From assembly GCA_964401385.1 (NCBI GenBank), contig CAYNYF010000056.1:1-27397 (forward strand): 27,397 bases of DNA, read 5' to 3'. The stretch's first letter is position 1, and each line of letters begins with the position of its first letter. Below, one piece after another: positions 1-7,388 of the stretch. The notes under the pieces were generated by a model. It searched no databases. It was not told the origin of the DNA and saw only the letters and a list, made by a program, of their open reading frames with translations. A program made the position numbers and the translations under genes. The DNA is from CAYNYF01 sp964401385. GTDB taxonomy: Bacteria; Planctomycetota; Phycisphaerae; SM23-33.

Positions 1-210
1 AGTAAAACACATAGAATTGAAAAAAACTGGATTTGGGCAACAGCCCCGCGCGCAAACGCTTTCGCAAAACCGGGTCGAGTTAGGCAAAGGCCTCCGGCCG
101 TGGAAGATAAGAATCTCAGAAAATTCGGATTCCCCCGCCCGGACCGTTCACGTTTGCGCGCGCATGCGCTTTCCCATCGGGTCGACCGCAACGGACGCAA
201 GGTTGGGTGC

Positions 211-239
211 CACGCTCAAGCGGCATGTGCTTGAGCGTG
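211..239. repeat. Perfect 10-bp inverted repeat
   Basis: CACGCTCAAG at 211-220 is followed after 9 bases by its exact reverse complement CTTGAGCGTG at 230-239. No T-run follows on either strand, so it is unlikely to be an intrinsic terminator. It is most simply a dispersed REP-like hairpin. Confidence 0.6.
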
Positions 240-276
240 CGAGGGGGTCAATCGCGCGGGGGCGAAGGAGAATCCG

Positions 277-377
277 TCCCGCATGCAGCAGAGCTGCGAG
301 CCCTACGACTACGACTGCCTTTGGCGGGGCGGTAGCCCCGCCCTACATCTCTGTTTTCGTTCGCGTTGTTGGCGGCT
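277..377 (+). repeat. Direct repeat copy 1, with internal hairpin
   Basis: This segment starts TCCCGCATGCAGC and ends GTTGGCGGCT. It recurs at 517-619 with a few substitutions and a 2-base difference in the hairpin loop; a third fragment of about 29 bp is at 666-694. Inside is a perfect 8-bp stem, GGCGGGGC (323-330) and GCCCCGCC (335-342), with a 4-base loop. Confidence 0.7.
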
Positions 378-516
378 CAAAAACTCTTTCAATGGCCACA
401 CCGTGCGCTTGTGCCCTGAATCCTATCGCCCCTCCGGGGCTTGGAGGAAGGAAGAGTCCGCCTTCCGGGGCCTCACGGGCCCGGCTAGGTTCTTGCGCCC
501 CTTCGTGGCTTAGCCA

Positions 517-619
517 TCCCGCATGCAGCGGAGCCGCGTGCCCTACGACTACGACTGCCTTTGGCGGGGCGGTGTAGCCCCGCCCTACATCTCTGTTTTC
601 GTTCGCGTTGTTCGCGGCT
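517..619 (+). repeat. Direct repeat copy 2, with internal hairpin
   Basis: Near-identical to 277-377. The 8-bp GGCGGGGC/GCCCCGCC stem is intact (563-570 and 577-584), but the loop is 6 bases instead of 4. Conservation of the stem with a changed loop fits a hairpin-type dispersed element rather than coding sequence. Confidence 0.7.
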
Positions 620-631
620 GACAGGAAATGG

Positions 632-650
632 TGGGTTGCTGCGCAACCCA
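632..650. repeat. Inverted repeat, 7-bp stem
   Basis: TGGGTTG (632-638) and CAACCCA (644-650) form a perfect stem with a 5-base loop. It is a second, unrelated hairpin family sitting between direct-repeat copy 2 and the third partial copy. Confidence 0.5.
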
Positions 651-779
651 GCCTACCGCCAGACATCCCGCATGCAGCAGAGCTGCGAGCTGCACGCCCC
701 ACCAGGCTCTTTTGCGGAGCTATTACACCGCGCCAGCGCGCCAACTGAAAGCGGTCGCGGGCGTCGCTTGCCTGCCGCC

Positions 780-935
780 TCACGCGCCGAACATCCGGCA
801 GATGAATCGGAATCCCAGCCTGCGCGCGATCCGCAGGGACGGGATGTTGTCGGCAAACGCGCCGTACCAGGCGACGGCCCCCTGCTGGAGGATCCACTCC
901 GTCGCGGCCGAGCCGATCACGACACGCCAGTTTCC
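780..935 (-). pseudogene. C-terminal remnant of a GNAT acetyltransferase
   Basis: Read on the minus strand, the last ~45 codons before a TGA stop at 780-782 contain TEWILQQGAVAWYG, then DNIPSLRIARRLGF and a short tail. The N-x-PS-x-R-x-A-x-x-LGF pattern is the C-terminal acetyl-CoA-binding part of GNAT/RimI-like N-acetyltransferases, where a crowded strand-helix follows the conserved Asn. The rest of the domain (about 100 residues) is missing upstream: beyond about 935 the same frame reads into the reverse strand of a nuclease-like gene. This is therefore a truncated relic, unlikely to be functional. The upstream edge is approximate. Assignment is by motif only. Confidence 0.5.
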
Positions 936-968
936 GGCCTTGGCAAGCGCCCCTCGACGCGCCCGCCC

Positions 969-1298
969 ATGACGGCCGCGTTCCTCGAGAACCTGCTGCG
1001 TGGCGAGAGCGTGTACGTGGTGTACGACTCGATGGTGAAGGAGGAGGACGAGAAAGACAGGTACGTGGCCTACCTCTACCGCTCGCCGGACGGGCTGCTG
1101 ATCAACCTCGAGGCCGTTCGGCAGGGCTTCTGCATCACGGACAGGAATTGCGACTTCGAGGAGAAGGCTACGTTCCTGCACTACGAGCGGAAGGCCAAGC
1201 GCCTCAAGAAGGGCATCTGGGGGCGACCAAGGCGACGCGAGCGTCTGGGCCCGCCCGCCGGCCGGCGGCCCCGCCCGCGCGCCGGCACCGCGCAATAG
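969..1298 (+). pseudogene. Truncated staphylococcal-nuclease-like protein
   Basis: From the ATG at 969 the frame encodes about 109 residues including AAFLENLLRGESVYVVYD, then DRYVAYLYRSPDGLLINLEA, VRQGFC and KAKRLKKGIWG. These match the second half of SNase/thermonuclease domains: the conserved D-R-x-x-A-x-x-Y strand, the VN-x-x-x-V-x-x-G segment and the terminal A-x-x-x-x-x-G-x-W helix. The N-terminal half, with the calcium-binding Asp and first catalytic Arg, is not encoded in frame upstream; there the DNA carries an antisense GNAT remnant. The frame is open upstream to 561 but without family resemblance, apart from a lone DTP that could be a trace. A short tail rich in Arg and Pro follows. 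No ribosome binding site is evident. Best read as a 5'-truncated relic; a short expressed protein cannot be excluded. Confidence 0.55.
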
Positions 1299-1366
1299 CC
1301 GCAACCGACCACTGCGAAGCCAGGTTACAGGCAGAACGCCCGGCACGAGATACGGCAAGCCCCTGC

Positions 1367-4300
1367 CTACGTCCTCCTTCGGAGAATGGGCAGGCAGGCG
1401 CCGATCGCCAGCAGCGCCAGCGTAGCGGGCTCGGGAATGGCCGCGGCGCCGGCGCCGTAGTTGTCGGCCCAGAGGGTATAGTCGCCGCCGTCGACGAAGC
1501 CATCGTCGTTGAAGTTGCCGTCGCCCCAGCCGCCGGACTGGCCGTAGTGGTCCGCCCAGATGGTGTAATCCCCACCATCCACCTTGCCGTTCAGGTTGGC
1601 GTCGCCGAAGTAGGTGGCGTGCAGCAGCAGTTGCTGCGGCTGGTACAGCCGCACCAGCGCCAGCCCGCCGAGGCTGCCGCCGGCCACCTGGGCGAACTCG
1701 CCGTTGCGGACGCCCCAGGTGAGGATGACGAACTGGTCGCCGACGTCGGGGACGAACCCGCCCAGCGACGAGATCGCCAGCGTGCCCGCCAGGCTCGCGG
1801 TGCCGGCGACGTTGACCTGGTCCTGGTCGATGCCGGGCTTCTGCCCGCCCAGCTCGATGTTCAGTTGGCTGGCCGCACCGAAGACCACGTCGCCGCTGAA
1901 GTCCATCTGCCCCGGGCTCGATCCCGGGCTGACGGCCCCGAGGAAGACCACCGTGCCGGCCCCCTCGAACTTGCCCGAGCCGCTGACGTCGTCGTAGAAG
2001 GTGGCGGTGCAGGCGGCGACCACGTTGACGACGCCGTCGTTAACCACCGGGCCGAAGAAGTCCATGTCGCCGGCGCCGACGCCGACGTGGTTGCGGTTTT
2101 CCAGCTCGCCGCTGGAGAAGCTCCCGTGGCCGGTGATAGAGCCCCTGTTGGTCATCGTCTGATGGTTGTTGTCGAAGGCCCCGCCGCTCAGGACGATGTC
2201 GCCGTCATTGACCGGCAGGCCCTGCGAGACGATGACGGTGGCGCCGGCGGCCGCCTGGATCAGGCCGCCGGTGTCATTGGTCAAGGCGCCGGCCAAGGTC
2301 AGGGCGCCGCCCTCGGCCCGGATGGCGCCGCGGCTGATGACGTCATTGGACAGACGCCCCTGGCCGCGGATCGTCCCGTAGTTGGTGATGCGGCCGCCGG
2401 AAAGCGTCGCGTCGGGGCCGTCCAGCACGATCGTTCCGGAGTTGCTGAAACCGCTGACGACGTTGATGCCGGCGCCGTCGTCGATGCGCAGCTCGCCGCT
2501 GGCCTGGTTGTCCCCGGAGAGGTTCTGGATCAGCAGCGTGGAGTTCCCGTCGGCGTGGATGAGCCCTTCGTTTGCCAGCGGCGCCTCAATACTGCTGCCG
2601 CCGCGAATGATCCCGCCGGGCTGATTGATCACCAGTCCCGGCCCGGCGATGGCACCGCCGTCCAGGTCGATCGTCCCGTAGTTGTCCAGCTCGTGCTCCT
2701 GCTGGAGGCTGTCGCCGCTGCCGATACTGATCTCGCCGTAATTGCTGACATCGCCGGTGACCTCCAGCACGCCAGACAGAACCATGGTGCCGAAGTTGTC
2801 CAGATTCGCGTTGACCTCGCCTCTTCCGCTGAACGTCGCCCCGTAGTCATTGGTGACCACGCCCCCGCTGATGGTGCCGCCGAAGAGGTTCAGGCTGCTT
2901 CGGTTCAGCAGCCCGCTGCCGGCGTAAACCTCCCCGCCGGCGTAGACGTCCAGATCGTAGTTGTTCTCGAAGGTGCCGCCCACGTCCATGGCGCTGGCCA
3001 CGTCGACGCTGCCCTGGTTGAGCGCCGAACCGGCCGAGAGGGTTCCCACTTCGTGATCGAGCGTGCCGTTGGCCTCGACGGTGACCGCCTCGGTGACGGT
3101 GAGGTCGCCCCCGCCGCTGGTGCGGAGGGTGGCCGAGCCCGCCCCGCCGCCGAGGGTCAGCGACTTGACCGTCGCAGCCCAGCTCGGGCCGGTAACCGTG
3201 GCGTACCCGCCCGGGGCGATGACGACGTCCTCGTCGGCCTTGGGAAGGTTCAGCGGCCAGTTGGCCGGTGAGTCCCAATCGCCGCTGCCGTTCGGGCGCC
3301 AGTATGCGGTGTCGGACAGGTACGCGATCCAGGCCTCCGTCTCGCCGTTGGGGTTTGTGCCGATGCCCACGACGAACTTCCCGTCGGCCGAAGTCGCCCG
3401 CGCGTCAGCCAAATCCCACCCGCTCAGGTCCATCCCGAAATCGGTCGTCAGCACGTCCTTGACGCTCCGCATTCCGTTTGCCGCATCCCAGACGAACGCA
3501 TCGGCGCCCACGTCCGAAAAGCTGCGCCCGACCACCGTCGCCCCATCGCCCGAGACGCCGTAGGCGGTGCTGCTAAACGTGCCCCCCGGCAGGTCGCCCA
3601 GGCCGACCATGCCTCCCGACTGCGTCCACCGGAACGCCTCCCAGCCCAAAGCGGTGTCGCTGTAGCCGACGGCCACCGAGCCGTCGGCCGAGATGCCGTA
3701 GCCTCTGCTGACGATGGTGCCCCCGGACAGGTCGCCCAGGCCGACCATGCCTCCCGACTGCGTCCACCGGAACGCCTCCGAGCCAGAGGTCGACTCGGCG
3801 CAACCGACCACCACCGCCCCGTCGGCCGAGACGGCATACGCGAAGCTGTCAAATGGGCCCCCCGGCAGGTCGCCCAGGCCGACCATGCCTCCCGACTGCG
3901 TCCACCGGAACGCCTCCCAGCCCAAAGCGGTGTCGCTGTAGCCGACGGCCACCGAGCCGTCGGCCGAGATGCCGTAGCCTCTGCTGACGATGGTGCCCCC
4001 GGACAGGTCGCCCAGGCCGACCATGCCTCCCGACTGCGTCCACCGGAACGCCTGGCCGCCCTCGGTGGATATGCTGTACCCGACGACCACCGCCCCGTCG
4101 GCCGAGACGCCGTACGCCCTGCTGGAGAAGCTGCCCCCCAACAGGTCGCCCAGGGCGACGATGCCGCCGGAAAGCGTCCACCGGAACGCCTCCTCGCCCG
4201 AGGTCGACTCGCCGTAGCCGACCACCACCGACCCGTCGGCCGACACGCCGTAAGCCTTGCTGTCAAAGTTTCCTCCGGGCAGGTCGCCCAGGCCGACGAA

Positions 4301-4378
4301 GCCGGCCGCCAGTGCATTGCCGCACAGAATGGCAGTTACCAGCCCGGCCGCCGTCAACAGCACCAGTTGATTCCTCAT
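1367..4378 (-). CDS. Secreted HAF-repeat protein with dockerin and PEP-CTERM signal
   Basis: A predicted exported protein of 1003 residues. The start at 4378 gives a clean signal peptide (MRNQLVLLTAAGLVTAI then ALAA) and has GGAAGGGA about 9 bases upstream; the frame is open further upstream but without signal character. Residues ~25-300 are six 46-residue HAF-type repeats (pattern GLGDLPGG...YGVSADG..VVG...AFRWTQSG) followed by a divergent capping unit to ~355. A module opening WRPNGSGDWDSPANWP starts at ~357 and leads into a long Gly/Asn-rich beta-helix-like region. An autotransporter-passenger-like segment (SPGQMDFSGDVVF onwards) precedes a dockerin-like region at ~925-975 with two copies of VDGGDYT-[IL]-WAD. 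It ends with IPEPATLALLAIGA and RRR, a PEP-CTERM sorting signal. Probably surface-anchored or matrix-associated through exosortase. Ligand unknown; no enzyme motif seen. Confidence 0.85.
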   Translation of the reverse strand: MRNQLVLLTAAGLVTAILCGNALAAGFVGLGDLPGGNFDSKAYGVSADGSVVVGYGESTSGEEAFRWTLSGGIVALGDLLGGSFSSRAYGVSADGAVVVGYSISTEGGQAFRWTQSGGMVGLGDLSGGTIVSRGYGISADGSVAVGYSDTALGWEAFRWTQSGGMVGLGDLPGGPFDSFAYAVSADGAVVVGCAESTSGSEAFRWTQSGGMVGLGDLSGGTIVSRGYGISADGSVAVGYSDTALGWEAFRWTQSGGMVGLGDLPGGTFSSTAYGVSGDGATVVGRSFSDVGADAFVWDAANGMRSVKDVLTTDFGMDLSGWDLADARATSADGKFVVGIGTNPNGETEAWIAYLSDTAYWRPNGSGDWDSPANWPLNLPKADEDVVIAPGGYATVTGPSWAATVKSLTLGGGAGSATLRTSGGGDLTVTEAVTVEANGTLDHEVGTLSAGSALNQGSVDVASAMDVGGTFENNYDLDVYAGGEVYAGSGLLNRSSLNLFGGTISGGVVTNDYGATFSGRGEVNANLDNFGTMVLSGVLEVTGDVSNYGEISIGSGDSLQQEHELDNYGTIDLDGGAIAGPGLVINQPGGIIRGGSSIEAPLANEGLIHADGNSTLLIQNLSGDNQASGELRIDDGAGINVVSGFSNSGTIVLDGPDATLSGGRITNYGTIRGQGRLSNDVISRGAIRAEGGALTLAGALTNDTGGLIQAAAGATVIVSQGLPVNDGDIVLSGGAFDNNHQTMTNRGSITGHGSFSSGELENRNHVGVGAGDMDFFGPVVNDGVVNVVAACTATFYDDVSGSGKFEGAGTVVFLGAVSPGSSPGQMDFSGDVVFGAASQLNIELGGQKPGIDQDQVNVAGTASLAGTLAISSLGGFVPDVGDQFVILTWGVRNGEFAQVAGGSLGGLALVRLYQPQQLLLHATYFGDANLNGKVDGGDYTIWADHYGQSGGWGDGNFNDDGFVDGGDYTLWADNYGAGAAAIPEPATLALLAIGACLPILRRRT
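3581..4053 (-). repeat. Intragenic duplication of HAF repeat units
   Basis: The 197 bases 3581-3777 recur without a mismatch at 3857-4053. The offset of 276 bp equals two 46-codon repeat units. As a result repeat units 3 and 5 of the protein are identical, while other units differ at many positions. DNA identity at synonymous sites too points to a recent duplication or gene conversion rather than selection on protein sequence. Confidence 0.9.
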
Positions 4379-4819
4379 GGTTCCGATCCCTTCCTTATAC
4401 CCACGACTTGTCGATTGGCGGATGGACGCCCGCCCCTCGCGGGTGGGCAATGCCTGGAACAGAACAACACAACGCAGCGAACCTCGCTTTTTGCTGCTCT
4501 CAGAAGAACGGCCCCCGGGCTGCCTGGAGGAGCCCAGAGCCCAGGTATCATACCGCGCATGGCGGTTCTGTCAAGGACATAGCTCATCTAGGGTTATAGA
4601 TATGTGACGCATTCATTGCGCCGGCGCGCCCGTGCCGACGGTTCGTGACAAGCGATTGCGGCGGACTTCCTCCTGGCATCACGCCCGAGATCATATTCCC
4701 CCTCCCCCGGCCGGGGAAGAAGACAGTCTGACCTCGGGCGGTGATTCTTCCACACCCCACCCGGGCGGGTCAAGCAGGGCCCGGGCGGCCGCCGGCGGAG
4801 GTGTGTCCGGCCGCGCCGA
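4379..4819. other. Intergenic region upstream of the HAF-repeat gene
   Basis: No gene is seen. It holds the promoter of the minus-strand HAF-repeat gene (4547-4574) and its ~160-nt leader. The remainder (4575-4819) lies 3' of the M56 peptidase gene. It contains a 12-bp perfect palindrome CCCCGGCCGGGG at 4705-4716, but no T-run that would make it a convincing terminator. Confidence 0.5.
4547..4574 (-). promoter_or_regulatory. Sigma-70-type promoter of the HAF-repeat gene
   Basis: On the minus strand TTGACA (4569-4574) is followed by a 16-base spacer and TATGAT (4547-4552). This is a perfect -35 and a 5/6 -10 match, predicting transcription from about 4540 and a leader of about 160 nt before the start codon at 4378. 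It is the best consensus promoter in the window. Confidence 0.7.
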
Positions 4820-6796
4820 TCAGTTCTCCAGGGCCGGCGTGATTACGACGTACACGAACTGGCGTGGGGCGGCCTCTCGCTCGGCCGGGCGCCGCGTGAA
4901 CTCGCGATCGCCACCGCCCGCGGGGTCGCGGAACCCGACCAGGCGGTAGCGACGAACCGGCATGCGGATCAACAGCGCGTGCTTGGGCGGCACGGCGGCG
5001 TCGGCCCGCGCATGGGCCCGCTCGGTCGTCGGCGGCGGACCGGCCGAGAGAAACTTGCGCAGCTCCGACTCGGCCCGGACCACGATGCCCTTGCCGTCGG
5101 CGCCGACGTGGACCTCGACGTTCAGGAACACGCCGGTCCGGGCCTGAATCTTCTCGACGGAGCCCGTGCGTAAGTTCTCCAGCCGCATCGGCGCAAACTG
5201 CCCCACGACCACGTTGCCCGGCGTATAGACGCCCAGAAGGATTTTCGGGTTCGTCAGGGCCCGGGCTGACTTCAGCGCTTTCAAACGGCGCAGCAGCTCG
5301 GCGGCCTTGGCCGCGTCGATAACAACAGCCTTGGCGCCCGCCTGCTCGCCCAGCCACGCGCGGATCTTTGCCTCCTCGTCCGAGTCCAGGCGGACGAAAT
5401 GCGACACGACCACGATACGCCTGTGCCCGTGCTTGGCCACGTTCTCCAGCAGGGCGGCCGCGGTCGCCTGGACCTTCGGCGTAGCCACGATCACCAGAAG
5501 GCCTTTCACGGCGTCGGGCGCTACCGCACCGTCGGACTTCTTGCCCCCGGGCGGGGCAAGGACCTCCCGGCGGACCAGCGTCGCAAGCCATTCCAGGGCC
5601 CGCTCCTTCGTCTTGAGCCCGGGGTTGTGCTTGATGATTGAGGGCAGCATGTCGGCGACCTTGTATGCGTTCACCACCCTGGCCGCGGCCGTGGCCGGGG
5701 CCTCGCCCTCGATCGGGGCAACGACCTCCCGGCGGACCGGCCCCGACGAGCGTGCCATCGGCGCCACGATGCCCACGGCCGCGAACGTCGCCAGCGCCAT
5801 CGCGCCGGCGAGCCAGCCGGCCGAGTGGCGCTGCTGCTGGTCAACCGACCCGGTCAGTCGCCGGATGCGCCCAAGGAGGCTCCCCCCGCCGGCGCCAACG
5901 GCCAACCCCGGCGGCGGCTGCTGTGATTCCTCGACCGCGATCAGCGCCCGGGCGTACAGGACGCGATCGCCGCAGGCGGCCGCCGCCAGGTCGTCGCAGC
6001 ACTCCTCCCGCGCCTCGCGGATGCGGGCGGAGGCCCACCACACGCCCGGGTGATAGAACCCCAGCGTCTCGACGGCCGTCTGAACGAGGTTCACCAGGTA
6101 GTCGTAGCGGCGGATGTGTGCCAGCTCGTGCGCCAGGACGGCGCGGAGCTGGTCGGGGGTCAGCCCGACCAAGGCGCCGGCCGGCAGCAGCACCGCGCCG
6201 CGGAGCCAGCCGATCGTCATCGGCGCGCGGACGCCCGCCGATCGCATCAGCCGCACCGGGCGCGAAACACCCACCCGCCGGGCCAGCGCGGCGAACGTCT
6301 CGGACAGGGAGCCTCCGACCGGTTGCACGCCCGAACTCCCCAACTGGTAGACGCGTGCCCACCCGACCGCACGCCACAGCGACAGCGCCAGCACGCCCAA
6401 CAGCCAGGCACAGAACACGTACGGCGCGGCCCGCCCGACGGCGTCCCAGAGCCCCTCCAGCGCCCCGCCGGAAACGCCGACCGCCGCCGGCTCTTCGACG
6501 CGCCCGACCCGAGCCACCGGAATCGACGGCAGAGCCGGCCCCTCGACCCGCGCCGGCAGGGGCGGAGCCGCCTCCGTCGGCGCCGTCAAAACCTGCGTCA
6601 ACACCGGCAGGCACACCATCAATCCCAACGACGCGCACGCAACAACGTACCGCGCCTGGGGGCTGCGCCGGCGCAGCAGCCGCAACACCACCGCCAGCAG
6701 CAGCGCCAGGCCCGCCGCCTGCCAGACGGAATGGATCAGCCCCCAGCCAACGCTGTGCACCAACGGCTGACTGAACATCTCTCGGATCGCGCTCAT
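4820..6796 (-). CDS. M56 (BlaR1-like) membrane metallopeptidase with secretin-like C-terminus
   Basis: A 658-residue protein. The N-terminus has membrane segments at ~20-40, ~50-70 and ~125-142, and the M56 peptidase domain with the zinc motif HELAH (223-227) and the downstream REAREECCDD carrying the third ligand Glu (~264). A further membrane segment lies at ~328-346. In BlaR1/MecR1 the extracellular part is a penicillin-binding domain; no SxxK/KTG set is visible here. Instead ~430-658 reads like secretin pieces: LLVIVATPKVQATAAALLENV (N-domain style, first 20 shown LLVIVATPKVQATAAALLEN), a VFLNVEVHVGADGKGIVV beta-hairpin and a terminal FVYVVITP. The start at 6796 overlaps the stop of the BlaI-type gene (ATGA, 6793-6796), implying translational coupling. 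By analogy the peptidase would inactivate that repressor on sensing a signal. The inducer is unlikely to be a beta-lactam. Confident for M56, moderate for the secretin resemblance. Confidence 0.8.
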   Translation of the reverse strand: MSAIREMFSQPLVHSVGWGLIHSVWQAAGLALLLAVVLRLLRRRSPQARYVVACASLGLMVCLPVLTQVLTAPTEAAPPLPARVEGPALPSIPVARVGRVEEPAAVGVSGGALEGLWDAVGRAAPYVFCAWLLGVLALSLWRAVGWARVYQLGSSGVQPVGGSLSETFAALARRVGVSRPVRLMRSAGVRAPMTIGWLRGAVLLPAGALVGLTPDQLRAVLAHELAHIRRYDYLVNLVQTAVETLGFYHPGVWWASARIREAREECCDDLAAAACGDRVLYARALIAVEESQQPPPGLAVGAGGGSLLGRIRRLTGSVDQQQRHSAGWLAGAMALATFAAVGIVAPMARSSGPVRREVVAPIEGEAPATAAARVVNAYKVADMLPSIIKHNPGLKTKERALEWLATLVRREVLAPPGGKKSDGAVAPDAVKGLLVIVATPKVQATAAALLENVAKHGHRRIVVVSHFVRLDSDEEAKIRAWLGEQAGAKAVVIDAAKAAELLRRLKALKSARALTNPKILLGVYTPGNVVVGQFAPMRLENLRTGSVEKIQARTGVFLNVEVHVGADGKGIVVRAESELRKFLSAGPPPTTERAHARADAAVPPKHALLIRMPVRRYRLVGFRDPAGGGDREFTRRPAEREAAPRQFVYVVITPALEN

Positions 6797-7182
6797 TTTT
6801 CTTCCTTTCCCCAGTCTGAGAGCAGGCGGCGGATTTCCGCCAGCTCCTCCGGCGTGGCCCGCTTGGTGGACAGAATCCGAAGGACGAACTGGCTGGCCGA
6901 GCCGTCGAAGGCCCTCTCCAACAGGTCGCGCACAAGCTGGCGCTGGGTCCGGGCCTTGCTGATCACCGGGGCGTACACCTGCGGACGCTGGGACTCGTCC
7001 CGCCGCAGCAGGCGCTTTTCCAGCATGATCTGCATCAGCTTGAGCGTGGTGGTGTAACCGGTGGGCTTGGCGCGGCTCAACGCCCGGTTGACCTGCCGGA
7101 CGCTCGCCGGGCCGATCTCCCATAACACCTGAAGGATCTCCAGCTCCCCTTCCGTCGGTTTGCTGCTCGCTCGCCTGGGCAT
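6793..7182 (-). CDS. BlaI/MecI-family transcriptional repressor
   Basis: About 129 residues, usual for the family. The N-terminal winged helix carries the diagnostic pattern PTEGELEILQVLWEIGPASV, a VNRAL turn and the recognition segment GYTTTLKLMQIMLEKRLL, followed by a C-terminal dimerisation helix region (QRQLVRDLLERAFDGSASQF). The start at 7182 was chosen because AGGAGG lies 9 bases upstream and the family begins just before PTEGELEIL; the frame extends 17 codons further upstream into the operator region. It probably binds the two ACGAA-N4-TTCGT palindromes just upstream and represses its own operon. Such repressors are cleaved when the partner M56 membrane peptidase is activated. The gene overlaps that partner by 4 bases. 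Confidence 0.9.
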   Translation of the reverse strand: MPRRASSKPTEGELEILQVLWEIGPASVRQVNRALSRAKPTGYTTTLKLMQIMLEKRLLRRDESQRPQVYAPVISKARTQRQLVRDLLERAFDGSASQFVLRILSTKRATPEELAEIRRLLSDWGKEEK

Positions 7183-7213
7183 GTCCTGCGACCTCCTGAA
7201 ACATGCATGGATC

Positions 7214-7249
7214 ACGAAGCTATTCGTCAACATACACGAAGGAATTCGT
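7214..7249. promoter_or_regulatory. Two BlaI-type operators in tandem
   Basis: ACGAAGCTATTCGT (7214-7227) and ACGAAGGAATTCGT (7236-7249) are two perfect ACGAA-N4-TTCGT dyads with centres 22 bp apart, about two helical turns, so dimers would sit on the same DNA face. They lie 32-67 bp upstream of the BlaI-type start codon. Size and dyad form fit known BlaI/MecI operators; the sequence is specific to this locus. They might also influence the divergent 6-phosphogluconate dehydrogenase gene, whose promoter is ~70 bp away. Confidence 0.75.
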
Positions 7250-7319
7250 CAAGGCAAGCTGATTTCTCATTTTTTTTTGGTCGGCTGGCTTCGCCCGCGC
7301 CGCCGGGCGCGAATGGGCC

Positions 7320-7347
7320 TTGAAATCGGCGCGCGGGGTGCTACCAT
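7320..7347 (+). promoter_or_regulatory. Probable promoter of gnd
   Basis: TTGAAA (7320-7325), a 16-base spacer, then TACCAT (7342-7347). Predicted start near 7354 would give a leader of ~35 nt before the ATG at 7389. Match is reasonable at both boxes. Confidence 0.45.
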
Positions 7348-7388
7348 GGCCTCACCCGGCCAGTACCGGCGAGAGTAAGGAGCACAAA

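Larger units (their letters stand above)
1..779. other. Gene-free, repeat-rich stretch
   Basis: I recognise no coding region here. Open frames exist on both strands, but their translations look like GC-rich noise and run through the repeats. The stretch is packed with separate short inverted repeats (211-239, 323-342, 563-584, 632-650) and a direct repeat of about 100 bp (277-377 and 517-619). It borders two gene remnants, so it looks like decayed or repeat-colonised intergenic DNA. Confidence 0.6.

Noticed and set aside
1148..3271. 707-codon plus-strand open frame rich in Ala, Asp and Val
   Set aside because: It is antisense to the HAF-repeat gene, has no start signals, and its composition follows from the GC-rich complementary strand.
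7270..7278. Run of nine T as intrinsic terminator
   Set aside because: No GC-rich stem precedes it on the plus strand, and no gene ends there; it is part of the divergent promoter region.
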